From Lichenibacterium minor (GTDB lineage Bacteria > Pseudomonadota > Alphaproteobacteria > Rhizobiales > Beijerinckiaceae), in the NCBI RefSeq assembly GCF_004137685.1, contig NZ_QYBB01000017.1, forward strand, positions 1-64,000: DNA of 64,000 nt, in the 5' to 3' direction. The notes under the pieces are model-generated. The model was not told the origin of the DNA. It did not search any database and worked only from the letters and a program-made list of their open reading frames with translations. Made by a program: the position numbers and the translations under genes. This document shows, piece after piece, positions 17,528 through 26,376 of this stretch (position 1 is its first letter; every line of letters starts with the position of its first letter).

Positions 17528-18867
17528 CCGTTTCGCCGCAAACTTCCTTCTTCGGCGCCGACCCGGAGCGCTTCCGCTTCCGCGCCGCCGATTCCACCCG
17601 CGCCGGCATCGACCGCGTCATGGCGCTGGGCCTCGCCGAAGCTTCCAAGATCTTCACCCGTTTCGACGCCGACCGCGCCTACGCGGTCGCGCGCGGGCTG
17701 GAAGCGCGGCGCCGCGCGGGCGATCACCTGCCGCTTTACGGGCTGCGGGTGTCGATCAAGGACCTGTTCGACGAGGCCGGCGCCGTCACGGCGGCCGGCT
17801 CGGCCCTGCTGCGCGACGGCGCCCCGGCGGTCGCGGACGCGCCCGCGGTGGCGCGCCTGCTCGCCGCCGGCGCGGTGCCGTTCGGCCGCACGGCGATGAG
17901 CGAGTTCGCTTATTCGGGCGTGGGGCTCAACCCGCACCACGGCACGCCCGGCAACGCGCGCGACCCGTCCCGCATCCCCGGCGGATCGTCGTCGGGCGGC
18001 GGCGTGTCGGTGGGCCTCGGGCTCTGCGACGCGGCGCTGGGCTCCGACACCGGCGGCTCGATCCGCATCCCGGCGGCCTTGAACGGCCTCGCGGGCTGGA
18101 AGCCGAGCCAGAACGCCGTGCCTCTCGCCGGCGGCTTCCCGCTCAGCGGCACCTACGACAGCTTCGGGCCGATCGCCCCCGACATCGCCATCTGCGCCGC
18201 CGTCCACGCCGCCCTGTCGGGCGAGGACCGGCCCGCGGCGCGGCGCCGGGGCGTGGCGGGCCTGCGGATCGGCGCGGTGTCGACCGTGCTCGCCGACGGC
18301 CTCGACGACGCGGTGGGGAACCACTACGCCCGCGCGCTGGCCGAACTGTCCCGCGCCGGGGCCGAGGTGCGCGACGTGGCGGTGCCGTGCTTCGCCCATG
18401 CGTCGGACGTCAACGCCACGATCGTGGCCGCCGAAGCCCATGCGATCCACCGCGGGCACCTAGACCGGCTCGACGCGGTCGGCGATCCGCGCGTGCTGCG
18501 CCGCATCCGCGCCGGCGCCGCCGTCACGCCCGAAGCCCTGGCCGACGCGAAGGCGCGCCGGGCGGAGGCCGTGGCGGATTACGATGCGGTCGCCCGCGGC
18601 TTCGACGTGCTGGTCGGCCCGACCGTGCCGGTGGTGGCGCCGACGATCGCGGCCGTCGAGCGCGACTTCGACCGGCTGAACGCGCTGGTGCTGCGCAACC
18701 CGTCCCGCGTCAACCTCGTCGACGGCTGCGCCGCCACCGTGCCGATGAGCGGGCCGGAGGGCCTCGCCGCCGGGCTGATGGTGATGGGCCGCAACGGCGA
18801 CGACTGGGCGGTGCTGGCCGCGGCGGAAGCGATCGAGGCGGTGCTGCGGCGCGGCTTCGGGCGGTGA
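17524..18867 (+). CDS. Amidase signature family protein, probable CTG start
   Basis: An amidase of about 447 residues. The Ser-cisSer-Lys triad is visible: K79 (SIKDLFD), the GGSSSGG loop at 153-159 and the nucleophile S179 in SDTGGSIRIP. The reading frame has no ATG, GTG or TTG between the conserved N-terminus and the middle of the aldolase gene. The likely start is CTG at 17524, giving a CTGA overlap with the aldolase stop exactly where other genes here use GTGA or ATGA. ATG 17620 is a shorter alternative but would cut into the amidase domain. The substrate is unknown. Confidence 0.8.
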   Translation: MTVSPQTSFFGADPERFRFRAADSTRAGIDRVMALGLAEASKIFTRFDADRAYAVARGLEARRRAGDHLPLYGLRVSIKDLFDEAGAVTAAGSALLRDGAPAVADAPAVARLLAAGAVPFGRTAMSEFAYSGVGLNPHHGTPGNARDPSRIPGGSSSGGGVSVGLGLCDAALGSDTGGSIRIPAALNGLAGWKPSQNAVPLAGGFPLSGTYDSFGPIAPDIAICAAVHAALSGEDRPAARRRGVAGLRIGAVSTVLADGLDDAVGNHYARALAELSRAGAEVRDVAVPCFAHASDVNATIVAAEAHAIHRGHLDRLDAVGDPRVLRRIRAGAAVTPEALADAKARRAEAVADYDAVARGFDVLVGPTVPVVAPTIAAVERDFDRLNALVLRNPSRVNLVDGCAATVPMSGPEGLAAGLMVMGRNGDDWAVLAAAEAIEAVLRRGFGR

Positions 18868-18897
18868 AGGCCGGCGCGCCGGCGGGACGCGGGCTCG

Positions 18898-19461
18898 CTA
18901 TTCCCCCGCCCGCCGCGCCGCCCACACCGCCAGCTCCTCGGGGAGCACCGGCGTGGCGTCCTGCCGGGCGATGATCTCGTCGATGGTGGCGGGCGTGTAG
19001 TCCCAGGCATCGGCGCCGACGTCGCAGGACTGGCTCGTGCCCGGCAGCATGGAATGGGTGTGGCCGTGGAGGTGGCGCGTGCCCCGCCACAGCCCGGGCC
19101 AGGAGCGCATCGGGTAATGGGCGAGGTAGAGCCGCACCTCGGCCCCCGAGGCCGACTTCATCGTCACCCGCGCGTGCTCCACCGGGGGCGCCGCCCAGGG
19201 CAGCTCGAGCACGCGGTTGGAATCGTGGTTGCCGATCACGAGGCGCTTGCGCCCGTTGAGCCGCGCGAACAGCGCCGCGCAGCGCTCGCGCCCCACCCCG
19301 CCGAACACGTCGCCGACGTGCCACACCTCGTCGTCGGGGCCGATGCGGGCGTTCCAGCGGGCGATCACCGCGGCATCGTGCGCGTCGATGTCGGCGAAGG
19401 GCCGCATGCGCAGGATGTGGGCGTCGGCGATATGTGTGTCGGCGGTGAAGAAGGTCGTCAT
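18898..19461 (-). CDS. Metallophosphoesterase (calcineurin-like)
   Basis: A 187-residue phosphoesterase with the binuclear metal motifs TADTHI (D-x-H), GDVFGG (GD), GNHDSNR (GNHD), LAHYP and HGHTH in the right order. Length fits small bacterial members annotated as hydrolases of unknown substrate. It converges with the amidase gene (30 bp between stops) and diverges from the helicase gene. I cannot tell the substrate. Confidence 0.85.
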   Translation of the reverse strand: MTTFFTADTHIADAHILRMRPFADIDAHDAAVIARWNARIGPDDEVWHVGDVFGGVGRERCAALFARLNGRKRLVIGNHDSNRVLELPWAAPPVEHARVTMKSASGAEVRLYLAHYPMRSWPGLWRGTRHLHGHTHSMLPGTSQSCDVGADAWDYTPATIDEIIARQDATPVLPEELAVWAARRAGE

Positions 19462-19565
19462 GGCGTCTCGATCGTCCGAGCCGATATAGGGCATCGCCGC
19501 GCGAAGCGCCCGCGCCGCGGGGAAGCGCCGCAGTCGCCGCATTCCCCCATGGTGCGGCCTGTGGC

Positions 19566-21686
19566 ATGACACCGGGGATGTCCGACCTCGACCCGTCCCA
19601 GCGCCGCGCCGCCAGCGCCGACCACCCGATCCAGCTCGTGCTGGCGGGGCCCGGCTCGGGCAAGACGTCGACGCTGGTGGGGCGCTTCCGCCACCTGCGC
19701 GACGCCGGCACGGACCCGAACCGCATCATGGCGCTGACCTTCACCAAGAAGGCCGCCGAGGAGATGCGCGTCCGCATCGCGCGCGACCTCGACCTCGACA
19801 ACCCCGCCGAGCTGCGCGTCTACACGTTCCACAGCCTGGCGCTGCGCTGCCTGCAGCGCAAACCCCACCTCGCCGGCCTGCCCGAGCGCATCGACGTGTG
19901 GGGCGCCCACCAGGGCCGCGCCGTGTTCGGCGCGCGGCGCATGTACTGGAACGACGAGGGCGATATCCTCGACATCATCGCGGGCGCCAAGGAGCAGCTG
20001 CTCGACGCGCAATCCTACCGCCGGGCGCTGGCGCGGGACGACGAGGCGGGCCACCGGGCGGCCGAGTTCTTCGCCGTCTACGAGGACGCGCTGCGCGAAG
20101 CCGGCGCCATCGACTTCGCCGACATGGTGCCGCTGCTGCTGCGCGCCATGGGCGACAACCCCGCCTACGGCCGCGCCGTGGCGGGCGCCGTCGACCACCT
20201 GCTCGTCGACGAGTACCAGGACATCAACCTCGGGCAGCACCGGCTGATCGAGCATTTCCGCGGCGGCGGCGTGCACCTGTGGGCGGTGGGCGACGACGAC
20301 CAGACGCTGTTCACCTTCCGCGCCGCCGACATCCGCTACACGCTGGACTTCAAGCGCCGCCACGGCGACGCCGTGCTGCACCTGCTCGACCGGAACTACC
20401 GCTCGACGCCCGCCATCGTGGCCGGCGCGAAGCGCCTCATCGCCAAGAACCGGGACCGCTTCACCAAGGACTACGGGCCGGCGCTGGACGCGGAAGGCTC
20501 GGTGGCGATCCGCGGCTATTCCACCCCCGACGCCGAGGTGCGCCAGGTGGTGCGGGCGATCCAAACCCTGCTGCAGGGCGGCATGCCCTACGGCGAGATC
20601 GCCGTCCTGTACCGCGCGGGGTCGACGGGCCTGGCCTTCCAGGGCGCCCTCGAAGCGCTTCACATCCCCTTCGACGTGCGCGGCGCCGGCGACCTGTGGC
20701 AGAGCGCGGCGGCCAAGCTGTTCCTGGGGGCGCTGTTCTACCTCATCGACGCCGACGACCGCCGCGCCATCGAGAAGATGGGCACGGGCAAGCGGGGCGA
20801 AAGCGTGCGGCGGCGGCTCGACAAGGTGCCGCCCGCGCGGTCCTTCGCGGACGCCTGCCGCCATGCCCGGCGCGTGGTGGGGGACGCGCTGCCGAAGAAG
20901 TCGGCCGAGCGCGAGCAGCGCGACTGGACCAACCTGTGCGACGCCCTGGCGTCCCTCGCCGCCGACTGCGACGGGCTCGACACGCTGATGGAGCGCATCG
21001 CCGAACAAAGCCGCGCCCTGCGCCGCCCGTCCGAGGACGCCGTGGTGCTGTCCACCGTGCATTCCGCCAAGGGGCTGGAATGGGAAGCGGTCTTCGTGGT
21101 CGGGCTGGAAGAGGGCGTGATGCCGGTGGCGGGCGCCGAGATCGAGGAGGAGCGGCGCGTCGCCTACGTGGCGGTGACGCGCGCCAAGCGCATCCTCGGC
21201 CTGTCCTATTCGGCGGAGCGGGGCGGAGCCAAGTCCAAGCGCTCGCGCTTCGTCGCGGAATTCGCCGGCGACGCCCATGTCGGCACCGACCCCGAGCACC
21301 CCGACGCCGACGCCCTGATGCCCTTGGGGCTGCCCTGGCAGAAGGAGCCCCGCCCGATGGCGCCGCGGCCCGAGCGCGCGGCGGCGGCCGAAACGGTGCC
21401 GGCCGGCCCGGCGGCGAGCCGGGCGCGGGACGGGGCGAAGGGGAGCGCGAAGCGCGACTATGCCGTCGATCCCGCCGACGTCGCCCCCTATGCGCCCGAC
21501 CCCGACGCGGCGGCGGCGCAGTGGACGGCACGCGACGACGCGAAGCTCCAGGCGAGCTTCGCGATGGCGGGCGACCTCGACGAGATCTGCGCCGCCACCG
21601 GCAAGGCCCCCGAAGCGGTGCTGACCCGGCTCGTGCGGCTGAAGCTCGTGGCGTCGAAGGCGGCGGCGCGGGGGCTGTGGGGGTGA
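19566..21686 (+). CDS. UvrD/PcrA-type ATP-dependent DNA helicase (superfamily 1)
   Basis: A 706-residue 3'-5' SF1A helicase. Motif I AGPGSGKTSTL is at about 27-37, with FTKKAAEEM (Ia), LLVDEYQDIN (II), GDDDQTLFTFRAA (III), NYRSTP (IV), STVHSAKGLEWEAVF (V) and VAYVAVTRAK (VI) following in order. The C-terminal ~100 residues after about 590 are a proline/alanine-rich linker and a small helical domain. ATG 19578 is an alternative start that gives MSDLDPSQ. It is shorter than UvrD and probably acts in repair or in removing obstacles; it is not the main AddAB enzyme. Confidence 0.88.
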   Translation: MTPGMSDLDPSQRRAASADHPIQLVLAGPGSGKTSTLVGRFRHLRDAGTDPNRIMALTFTKKAAEEMRVRIARDLDLDNPAELRVYTFHSLALRCLQRKPHLAGLPERIDVWGAHQGRAVFGARRMYWNDEGDILDIIAGAKEQLLDAQSYRRALARDDEAGHRAAEFFAVYEDALREAGAIDFADMVPLLLRAMGDNPAYGRAVAGAVDHLLVDEYQDINLGQHRLIEHFRGGGVHLWAVGDDDQTLFTFRAADIRYTLDFKRRHGDAVLHLLDRNYRSTPAIVAGAKRLIAKNRDRFTKDYGPALDAEGSVAIRGYSTPDAEVRQVVRAIQTLLQGGMPYGEIAVLYRAGSTGLAFQGALEALHIPFDVRGAGDLWQSAAAKLFLGALFYLIDADDRRAIEKMGTGKRGESVRRRLDKVPPARSFADACRHARRVVGDALPKKSAEREQRDWTNLCDALASLAADCDGLDTLMERIAEQSRALRRPSEDAVVLSTVHSAKGLEWEAVFVVGLEEGVMPVAGAEIEEERRVAYVAVTRAKRILGLSYSAERGGAKSKRSRFVAEFAGDAHVGTDPEHPDADALMPLGLPWQKEPRPMAPRPERAAAAETVPAGPAASRARDGAKGSAKRDYAVDPADVAPYAPDPDAAAAQWTARDDAKLQASFAMAGDLDEICAATGKAPEAVLTRLVRLKLVASKAAARGLWG

Positions 21687-22014
21687 GGGCGCGAGCGGCC
21701 TCGGAAGGGGTGGAGCGGCCAGACGGCGTGTCTCGCTGGGGCGGCTCACGATGTCGGAAGTAGCGGTGCTCGACCCACCTACGGCACCCACGGGCTCACC
21801 GGAGGTTCCTCGGTTAGGCCGGCGCTGCCCGCCTGAACGGGTTCGTTTCGGGTGCGCCCATCATCCATCAGCGTCGACGGCCGAGCCCGCCATGGCCTGA
21901 GCCTGTTGCTATCAGCGCAGTCTCGGTCACGCGCCACTTGCGGTCGAAATGCACCCAGCGCATAGGTCGATCTCAGCATCTCGGATGAAATTCGAGGTAG
22001 TCGGAGCATGTGGG
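21687..22014. other. Intergenic region upstream of the small membrane protein
   Basis: About 330 bases with no credible gene, and visibly lower GC than the flanking coding sequence. I see no clear terminator after the helicase gene. It presumably holds the promoter of the gene starting at 22015, whose ribosome binding site GGAG is at 22003-22006. Confidence 0.4.
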
Positions 22015-22476
22015 ATGGGCGCTGGCGGCAAGACATCGCTGAAGGACATGGGCCGGCTTATTATGTGCCTGTTCACGACGGCCAGGATTGGGAGCGGACC
22101 GTTTTCAAGGTTCGCCTTCGCCGCCTGCGCGCTGAAGTTCGTCCTGTATGTGGTGACGCAGACAGTCGTCTTGATCGGCACGCCCACCTACACGCGACTG
22201 TCCCTGGACGCCGACATGTTGTGCCTGGCTGTCGCCGTCCTCGCGATGTGCCGAGCGAGGGATGCGGGTACGCGCGGCCTCTACGGGTTCCTGGGCGGTA
22301 TCGCCGCATTCTACGGGGTCGGGTTCCTGCTTCTCTTCGGGTTCAAGGCGACCGGCACCGTCTTCAATGTCTCGACGGTTCGGGTCATCTCGATCGTGCC
22401 GCAGGTCACTCTGCTGATCTTCGTCTGGTGGATGTCGAGGCGGCCGAGCGCCTCGTCGCAGCTTGGGCCGGCGTAG
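22015..22476 (+). CDS. Small integral membrane protein, DUF805-like
   Basis: About 153 residues from ATG 22015, which has GGAG 8 nt upstream. Longer (21949) and shorter (22048) starts are possible. Four hydrophobic segments are seen, around residues 32-52, 58-76, 85-108 and 120-138. After the start comes RIGSGPFSRFAFAACAL, reminiscent of the R-I-x-R-x-x-F opening of DUF805 proteins, then a terminal RRPSASS tail. Base composition is less GC-rich than neighbours, a hint of recent arrival. Function unknown. Confidence 0.55.
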   Translation: MGAGGKTSLKDMGRLIMCLFTTARIGSGPFSRFAFAACALKFVLYVVTQTVVLIGTPTYTRLSLDADMLCLAVAVLAMCRARDAGTRGLYGFLGGIAAFYGVGFLLLFGFKATGTVFNVSTVRVISIVPQVTLLIFVWWMSRRPSASSQLGPA

Positions 22477-22717
22477 TGCGAAGGCGCCGTACCAGCGATA
22501 ACGACGCGCGCACGCCGACCCCATCCACCACCTCGGTAGACTCTCACACGAGCAAACCCTGCCGAGACGCGGCCGTAGAAAATTCCGCACATCTCGACGG
22601 GGTTCATATTTCAGCCTCGGATCGGCCTCGTGAGCTTGGGCTGAAAACGTCCAACCGGCTCGGCGACCTTCCCGCAGGGAGCGGGGTGTTTGACGATCCT
22701 GCCGCTCCGGAGCGTTC

Positions 22718-23602
22718 CTAAGTCGCGCTCTCCGCTCCCACCTTGTCCTGCGTCTTCGTGTCGAAGTCCCCGGCGTCGTGGCGCTCGTGAAGCTGGCTCG
22801 ACGGCTCGCCCATCACGCGGTTGACCATGCGGCCGCGCTTCACCGCGGGCCGCGCCGCGATCGCGTCCGTCCAGCGCTTCAGGTTGCGGTACTCCTCCAC
22901 CTGCAGGAAGGTGGCGCTGTCGCCGTACATGGCGCCCTGCATCAACGCGCCGTACCAGGGCCACACCGCCATGTCGGCGATGGAATATTCGGCGCCGCCG
23001 AGATATTCGACCTCGGCCAGGCGCTTGTCGAGCACGTCGAGCTGGCGCTTGGCTTCCATGGCGAAGCGGTCGATCGCATATTCGATCTTGGTCGGCGCGT
23101 AGGCGTAGAAGTGGCCGAAGCCGCCGCCCAGGTAGGGGCCGCTGCCCATCTGCCAGAACAGCCAGCACAGGGCCTCGGTCCGCGCCTTGGCGTCCTTCGG
23201 CAGGAAGGCGCCGAACTTCTCCGCCAGGTAGAGCAGGATCGCGCCCGACTCGAAGACGCGCACCGGCTCCGGCCCGCTCCGGTCCATCAGGGCCGGGATC
23301 TTGGAGTTCGGGTTGACGCCCACGAAGCCGCTGCCGAACTGGTCGCCCTCGTTGATGCGGATCAGCCAGGCATCGTATTCGGCGCCGGCGTGGCCGGCCG
23401 CCAGCAGCTCCTCCAGCATCACCGTCACCTTCACGCCGTTGGGCGTCGCCAGCGAGTAGAGCTGCAGCGGATGGCGCCCGACGGGCAGTTCCTTGTCGTG
23501 CGTCGCGCCCGACACGGGCCGGTTGATGTTGGCGAAGCGGCCCCCGTTGCCCTGCTTCGGGGTCCACACCTGCGGGGGAACGTAGTCGGTCTCGTCGGTC
23601 AT
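22718..23602 (-). CDS. yghU: Glutathione S-transferase, YghU-like
   Basis: A 294-residue glutathione transferase of the Nu/YghU type, active as a disulfide-bond reductase in E. coli. The long N-terminal extension (YVPPQVWTPKQGNGGRFANIN-type opening) is diagnostic. Then come LYSLATPNGVKVTVMLEEL, NSKIPALMDRSGP, the glutathione-contacting ES motif (VFESGAILLYLAEKFG) and the helical domain with GPYLGGGFGHFYAYAP. Length matches E. coli YghU. It stands alone, leftward, and diverges from the DUF2778 gene. Confidence 0.9.
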   Translation of the reverse strand: MTDETDYVPPQVWTPKQGNGGRFANINRPVSGATHDKELPVGRHPLQLYSLATPNGVKVTVMLEELLAAGHAGAEYDAWLIRINEGDQFGSGFVGVNPNSKIPALMDRSGPEPVRVFESGAILLYLAEKFGAFLPKDAKARTEALCWLFWQMGSGPYLGGGFGHFYAYAPTKIEYAIDRFAMEAKRQLDVLDKRLAEVEYLGGAEYSIADMAVWPWYGALMQGAMYGDSATFLQVEEYRNLKRWTDAIAARPAVKRGRMVNRVMGEPSSQLHERHDAGDFDTKTQDKVGAESAT

Positions 23603-23844
23603 GTCGGAAACTCCGGGCTCGGCGGCTGGCCCGCAGCGGGGTCGGCCGCGCGTCCTGCCTCCAACGATCGGAGGGGCCGTTCGGGTGCGCGGGGTCCGGC
23701 AGGTTCGTTCGCCGCGGTTTCGGCCACGATCGGCCCGGCCGCGCCGCCGCGCCGCCACGGTGGCGACACGATGGCGCCGGCGGGCCCCGCGGGCGCCGCC
23801 GCGGGGCCGTCGCGCCCCGGAAGCGCGGCATCTTTGCACCGGTT

Positions 23845-23860
23845 TTAAGCGCCGATTAAC
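23845..23860. promoter_or_regulatory. CtrA-type box TTAA-N7-TTAAC
   Basis: The sequence TTAA-GCGCCGA-TTAAC is an exact match to the full CtrA consensus (TTAA, seven bases, TTAAC), inside an AT-rich island of otherwise extremely GC-rich DNA. It lies about 97 bp before the DUF2778 gene and about 245 bp before the divergent glutathione transferase start. CtrA is the cell-cycle response regulator of alphaproteobacteria. No protein-binding evidence is available here. Confidence 0.6.
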
Positions 23861-23956
23861 CAAACTCGGCCCCAATGTGACGTCACAGGACTGGCGTGGT
23901 TCCCTTCGAAACGTCCGCGGCGGCGGGCGCGGGAGCCCATCCCGAAAGCGAGGCGA

Positions 23957-25183
23957 ATGACCGACGCGACGTTCACCCCCGACGATGTCGCCCCGTTCGA
24001 CCACGGCCGCCTGTCCCAGCGGCACTCCACCCTGACCATCGCGGGGGCCGGCGCCGTGACGCTCGGCGTGCTGGTGGGCTCCTGGCTGCTGGATTACCGC
24101 GCCGGCACAGCCCATCCCGTCGACATGGACCCCGGCACCGCGCGCCTCGCCGCCGCCTTCCACACGCCGCCCGCCCCCGCCCTGCCCGCCCTTCCGCGCG
24201 CCCAGCCCGCCAAGCCGGCGACGCCGGACGCCGTCGCGGCGCTCCCTTCCGCCGGGGGCGCGTCGCTGCTCGACCCCGGCTTCGCCCGCGGCCCCGCCCC
24301 CGTGGCGCTGTCGGGCGGCGCGCCCTTGGCGGCGCGCTTCGCCGCCGCCGAACCGGCCGGCGCGGTCGAGAAGCCCCAGCCCGGCCCCGTCGTGGCGGTG
24401 GTCCCGGCGGCGGGCCCGAGCTTCGCCATGATCGTGCCCCTGCCCGGCCTGCACGACGAGGCGCCGACGCCGCCCCTGCCCCCGGCCGAGCTCACGGCCT
24501 CGGCCGAACAGAAACCCCAGCTCGAAGCCGTCCCGCTGCCGACGCCGCGCCCGGCCCTCCCCTGGGCGGCGCCCGAACAGGACCGGCAGACCCGCCGCGC
24601 CGTCGCGCGCAACACCGACAGGGCCCCGACCCCCGCGGCGCCCGGCCCGGTCGCGTCGGCGGCGCCGTCCGACAACCGCGGTTTCCTGGAGAAGTTCTTC
24701 GGCGCCTTCCGGCCGTCGGGCCAGGCGCTGGGCTACGCGTCGGCCGAGGACGGGCTGTTCGGCCGGTCCGGCCTGCCGGGCGGCCCCGCGACCCCCCACG
24801 ACCGCTACACCGCCGTCTACGACATCTCGGCCCACACCGTTTACATGCCGGACGGCACCAAGCTCGAAGCCCATTCGGGCCTGGGCGGCATGATGGACGA
24901 CCCGCGCCACGTCACCGCGCGCAACACCGGCCCGACGCCGCCGCACCTTTACGACCTGACGCTGCGGGAATCCCTGTTCCACGGCGTGCAGGCGCTGCGG
25001 TTGAGCCCCGTCGGCGGCGGCGGCGTCTACGGCCGCGACGGGCTGCTGGCCCACACATACATGCTGGGCGCCAACGGCCAGTCGAACGGCTGCGTGTCGT
25101 TCCGCGACTACCAGGCGTTCCTGCGCGCCTACCAGAACGGACAGGTGAAGCGCCTCGTCGTGGTGGCGGGCGGCCTCGGCTGA
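23957..25183 (+). CDS. DUF2778 (Tlde1-like) L,D-transpeptidase-domain protein
   Basis: A 408-residue envelope protein. A membrane anchor lies at about 27-48 (LTIAGAGAVTLGVLVGSWLL), followed by a long proline/alanine-rich linker to about 235 and a C-terminal DUF2778 domain. The presumed catalytic residues are H366 (LLAHTYMLG) and C379 (SNGCVSF). The same fold is found in the Tlde1 toxins, which cut or exchange cross-links in peptidoglycan. The anchor, linker and lack of an immunity gene nearby suggest a housekeeping wall enzyme rather than a secreted toxin. A CtrA-type box upstream hints at cell-cycle timing. Confidence 0.75.
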   Translation: MTDATFTPDDVAPFDHGRLSQRHSTLTIAGAGAVTLGVLVGSWLLDYRAGTAHPVDMDPGTARLAAAFHTPPAPALPALPRAQPAKPATPDAVAALPSAGGASLLDPGFARGPAPVALSGGAPLAARFAAAEPAGAVEKPQPGPVVAVVPAAGPSFAMIVPLPGLHDEAPTPPLPPAELTASAEQKPQLEAVPLPTPRPALPWAAPEQDRQTRRAVARNTDRAPTPAAPGPVASAAPSDNRGFLEKFFGAFRPSGQALGYASAEDGLFGRSGLPGGPATPHDRYTAVYDISAHTVYMPDGTKLEAHSGLGGMMDDPRHVTARNTGPTPPHLYDLTLRESLFHGVQALRLSPVGGGGVYGRDGLLAHTYMLGANGQSNGCVSFRDYQAFLRAYQNGQVKRLVVVAGGLG

Positions 25184-25261
25184 CCGCGCTCGACACCCTC
25201 CTCCGCCGGGCTTAAGAGCCGCCCCAGGCCGGGCACCACGATCCGGCGGAGACATCCACCC

Positions 25262-26317
25262 ATGTTCGAAATGCGAAAGCTCGGCCGCACCGGGCTCGAC
25301 GTCACGTCGATCTGCCTCGGCACCATGACCTGGGGCCAGCAGAACACCGAAGCCGAGGGCCACGCCCAGCTCGACCTGGCGATCGGCCGCGGCATCAACT
25401 TCATCGACACGGCCGAGATGTATTCCATCCCGCCCAAGGCCGAAACCCAGGGATCCACCGAGCGGATCATCGGGACGTGGCTGAAGTCCCGCGGGGGGCG
25501 CGAGCGCATCGTCATCGCGTCGAAGGTGTCGGGCCGCTCGTCCAACGAGTGGCTGCGCCCCGGCGGCAAGCCCGCCCGTCTCGACGAAGCGAACATCCGC
25601 TACGCGGTGGAGCGGAGCCTGGAGCGCCTGGGGACGGACTACATCGACCTTTACCAGCTCCATTGGCCTGACCGCGCCGTGAGCCTCTTCGGCGCCGGCG
25701 GCAACGTGTTCCGCGACCTGCCCCGCCCCGACGATTCCGTGCCGATCGCCGACACGCTGGGGGCGCTCGCGCGCCTCGTCGAGGAGGGCAAGATCCGCCA
25801 CGTGGGCCTCAGCAACGAGACGCCCTGGGGCACGATGCGCTTCCTCGCCGAAGCCGATGCCGGCCGCGGGCCGCGCATCGCCTCGATCCAGAACAGCTAC
25901 AACCTGGTCAACCGCAACTACGAGCTCGGCCTGGCCGAGATCGGCCTGCGCGAGGACGTGGGGCTGCTCGCCTATTCGCCGCTCGGCCAGGGCTACCTCA
26001 CCGGCAAGTACCAGGGCGGCGCCCGCCCGGCCGGCGCCCGCACGACCCTGTTCAACCGCGGGCAGCGCTACGAGAAGCCCGGCGTCGCCGAGGCCATCGG
26101 GGCCTACCTGAAGCTCGCCGCCGAGTTCGGGCTCGACCCGACGCAGATGGCGCTGGCCTTCGTGACGTCGCGCCGGTTCGTGTGTTCCAACATCATCGGC
26201 GCGACCACGCTCCCGCAGCTCGAAACCGCGCTCGACTCGGCGAAGGTCGCGATCTCGCCCGAGCTCGAGGACCGCATCGACGCGATCCACCAGGTGCACC
26301 AGAACCCGGCACCCTGA
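25262..26317 (+). CDS. NADP(H)-dependent aldo/keto reductase (Tas family)
   Basis: A 351-residue TIM-barrel reductase. The catalytic tetrad D49, Y54, K88 and H134 is present in FIDTAEMY, ASKV and LYQLHWPD. The coenzyme site GATTLPQLETAL is near the C-terminus. Length and the PPKAETQGSTERIIG segment match the Tas subfamily. It stands alone and ends just before a 12-bp stem hairpin. Confidence 0.9.
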   Translation: MFEMRKLGRTGLDVTSICLGTMTWGQQNTEAEGHAQLDLAIGRGINFIDTAEMYSIPPKAETQGSTERIIGTWLKSRGGRERIVIASKVSGRSSNEWLRPGGKPARLDEANIRYAVERSLERLGTDYIDLYQLHWPDRAVSLFGAGGNVFRDLPRPDDSVPIADTLGALARLVEEGKIRHVGLSNETPWGTMRFLAEADAGRGPRIASIQNSYNLVNRNYELGLAEIGLREDVGLLAYSPLGQGYLTGKYQGGARPAGARTTLFNRGQRYEKPGVAEAIGAYLKLAAEFGLDPTQMALAFVTSRRFVCSNIIGATTLPQLETALDSAKVAISPELEDRIDAIHQVHQNPAP

Positions 26318-26330
26318 GCTTGATGGCTTC

Positions 26331-26360
26331 GGCCCGGCGGGGCAGGATCCCCGCCGGGCC
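26331..26360 (+). terminator. Strong hairpin between the reductase and a small gene
   Basis: A perfect 12-bp GC stem (26331-26342 with 26349-26360) with a 6-nt loop starts 13 nt after the reductase stop. It ends 3 nt before the ribosome binding site GGAGGA (26364-26369) of the next gene. It looks like a terminator for the reductase, but its position in the next gene's leader means it could also limit or shield translation of that gene. Confidence 0.6.
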
Positions 26361-26376
26361 CACGGAGGAAGGATGC

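Noticed and set aside
19458..21791. A 777-codon minus-strand frame over the helicase gene
   Set aside because: It is a mirror of the helicase coding strand, with the repetitive His/Arg/Gly composition expected in GC-rich antisense frames.
23957..25183. DUF2778 protein as a type VI secretion toxin
   Set aside because: It has an N-terminal membrane anchor and linker, no secretion-system genes nearby and no immunity gene, so a wall enzyme is the simpler reading.
22718..26299. A 1193-codon open frame on the minus strand
   Set aside because: It runs antisense through the aldo/keto reductase and DUF2778 genes and only its last 294 codons (YghU) look like protein; the rest is the low-complexity Arg/Gly/Val pattern of a shadow frame.
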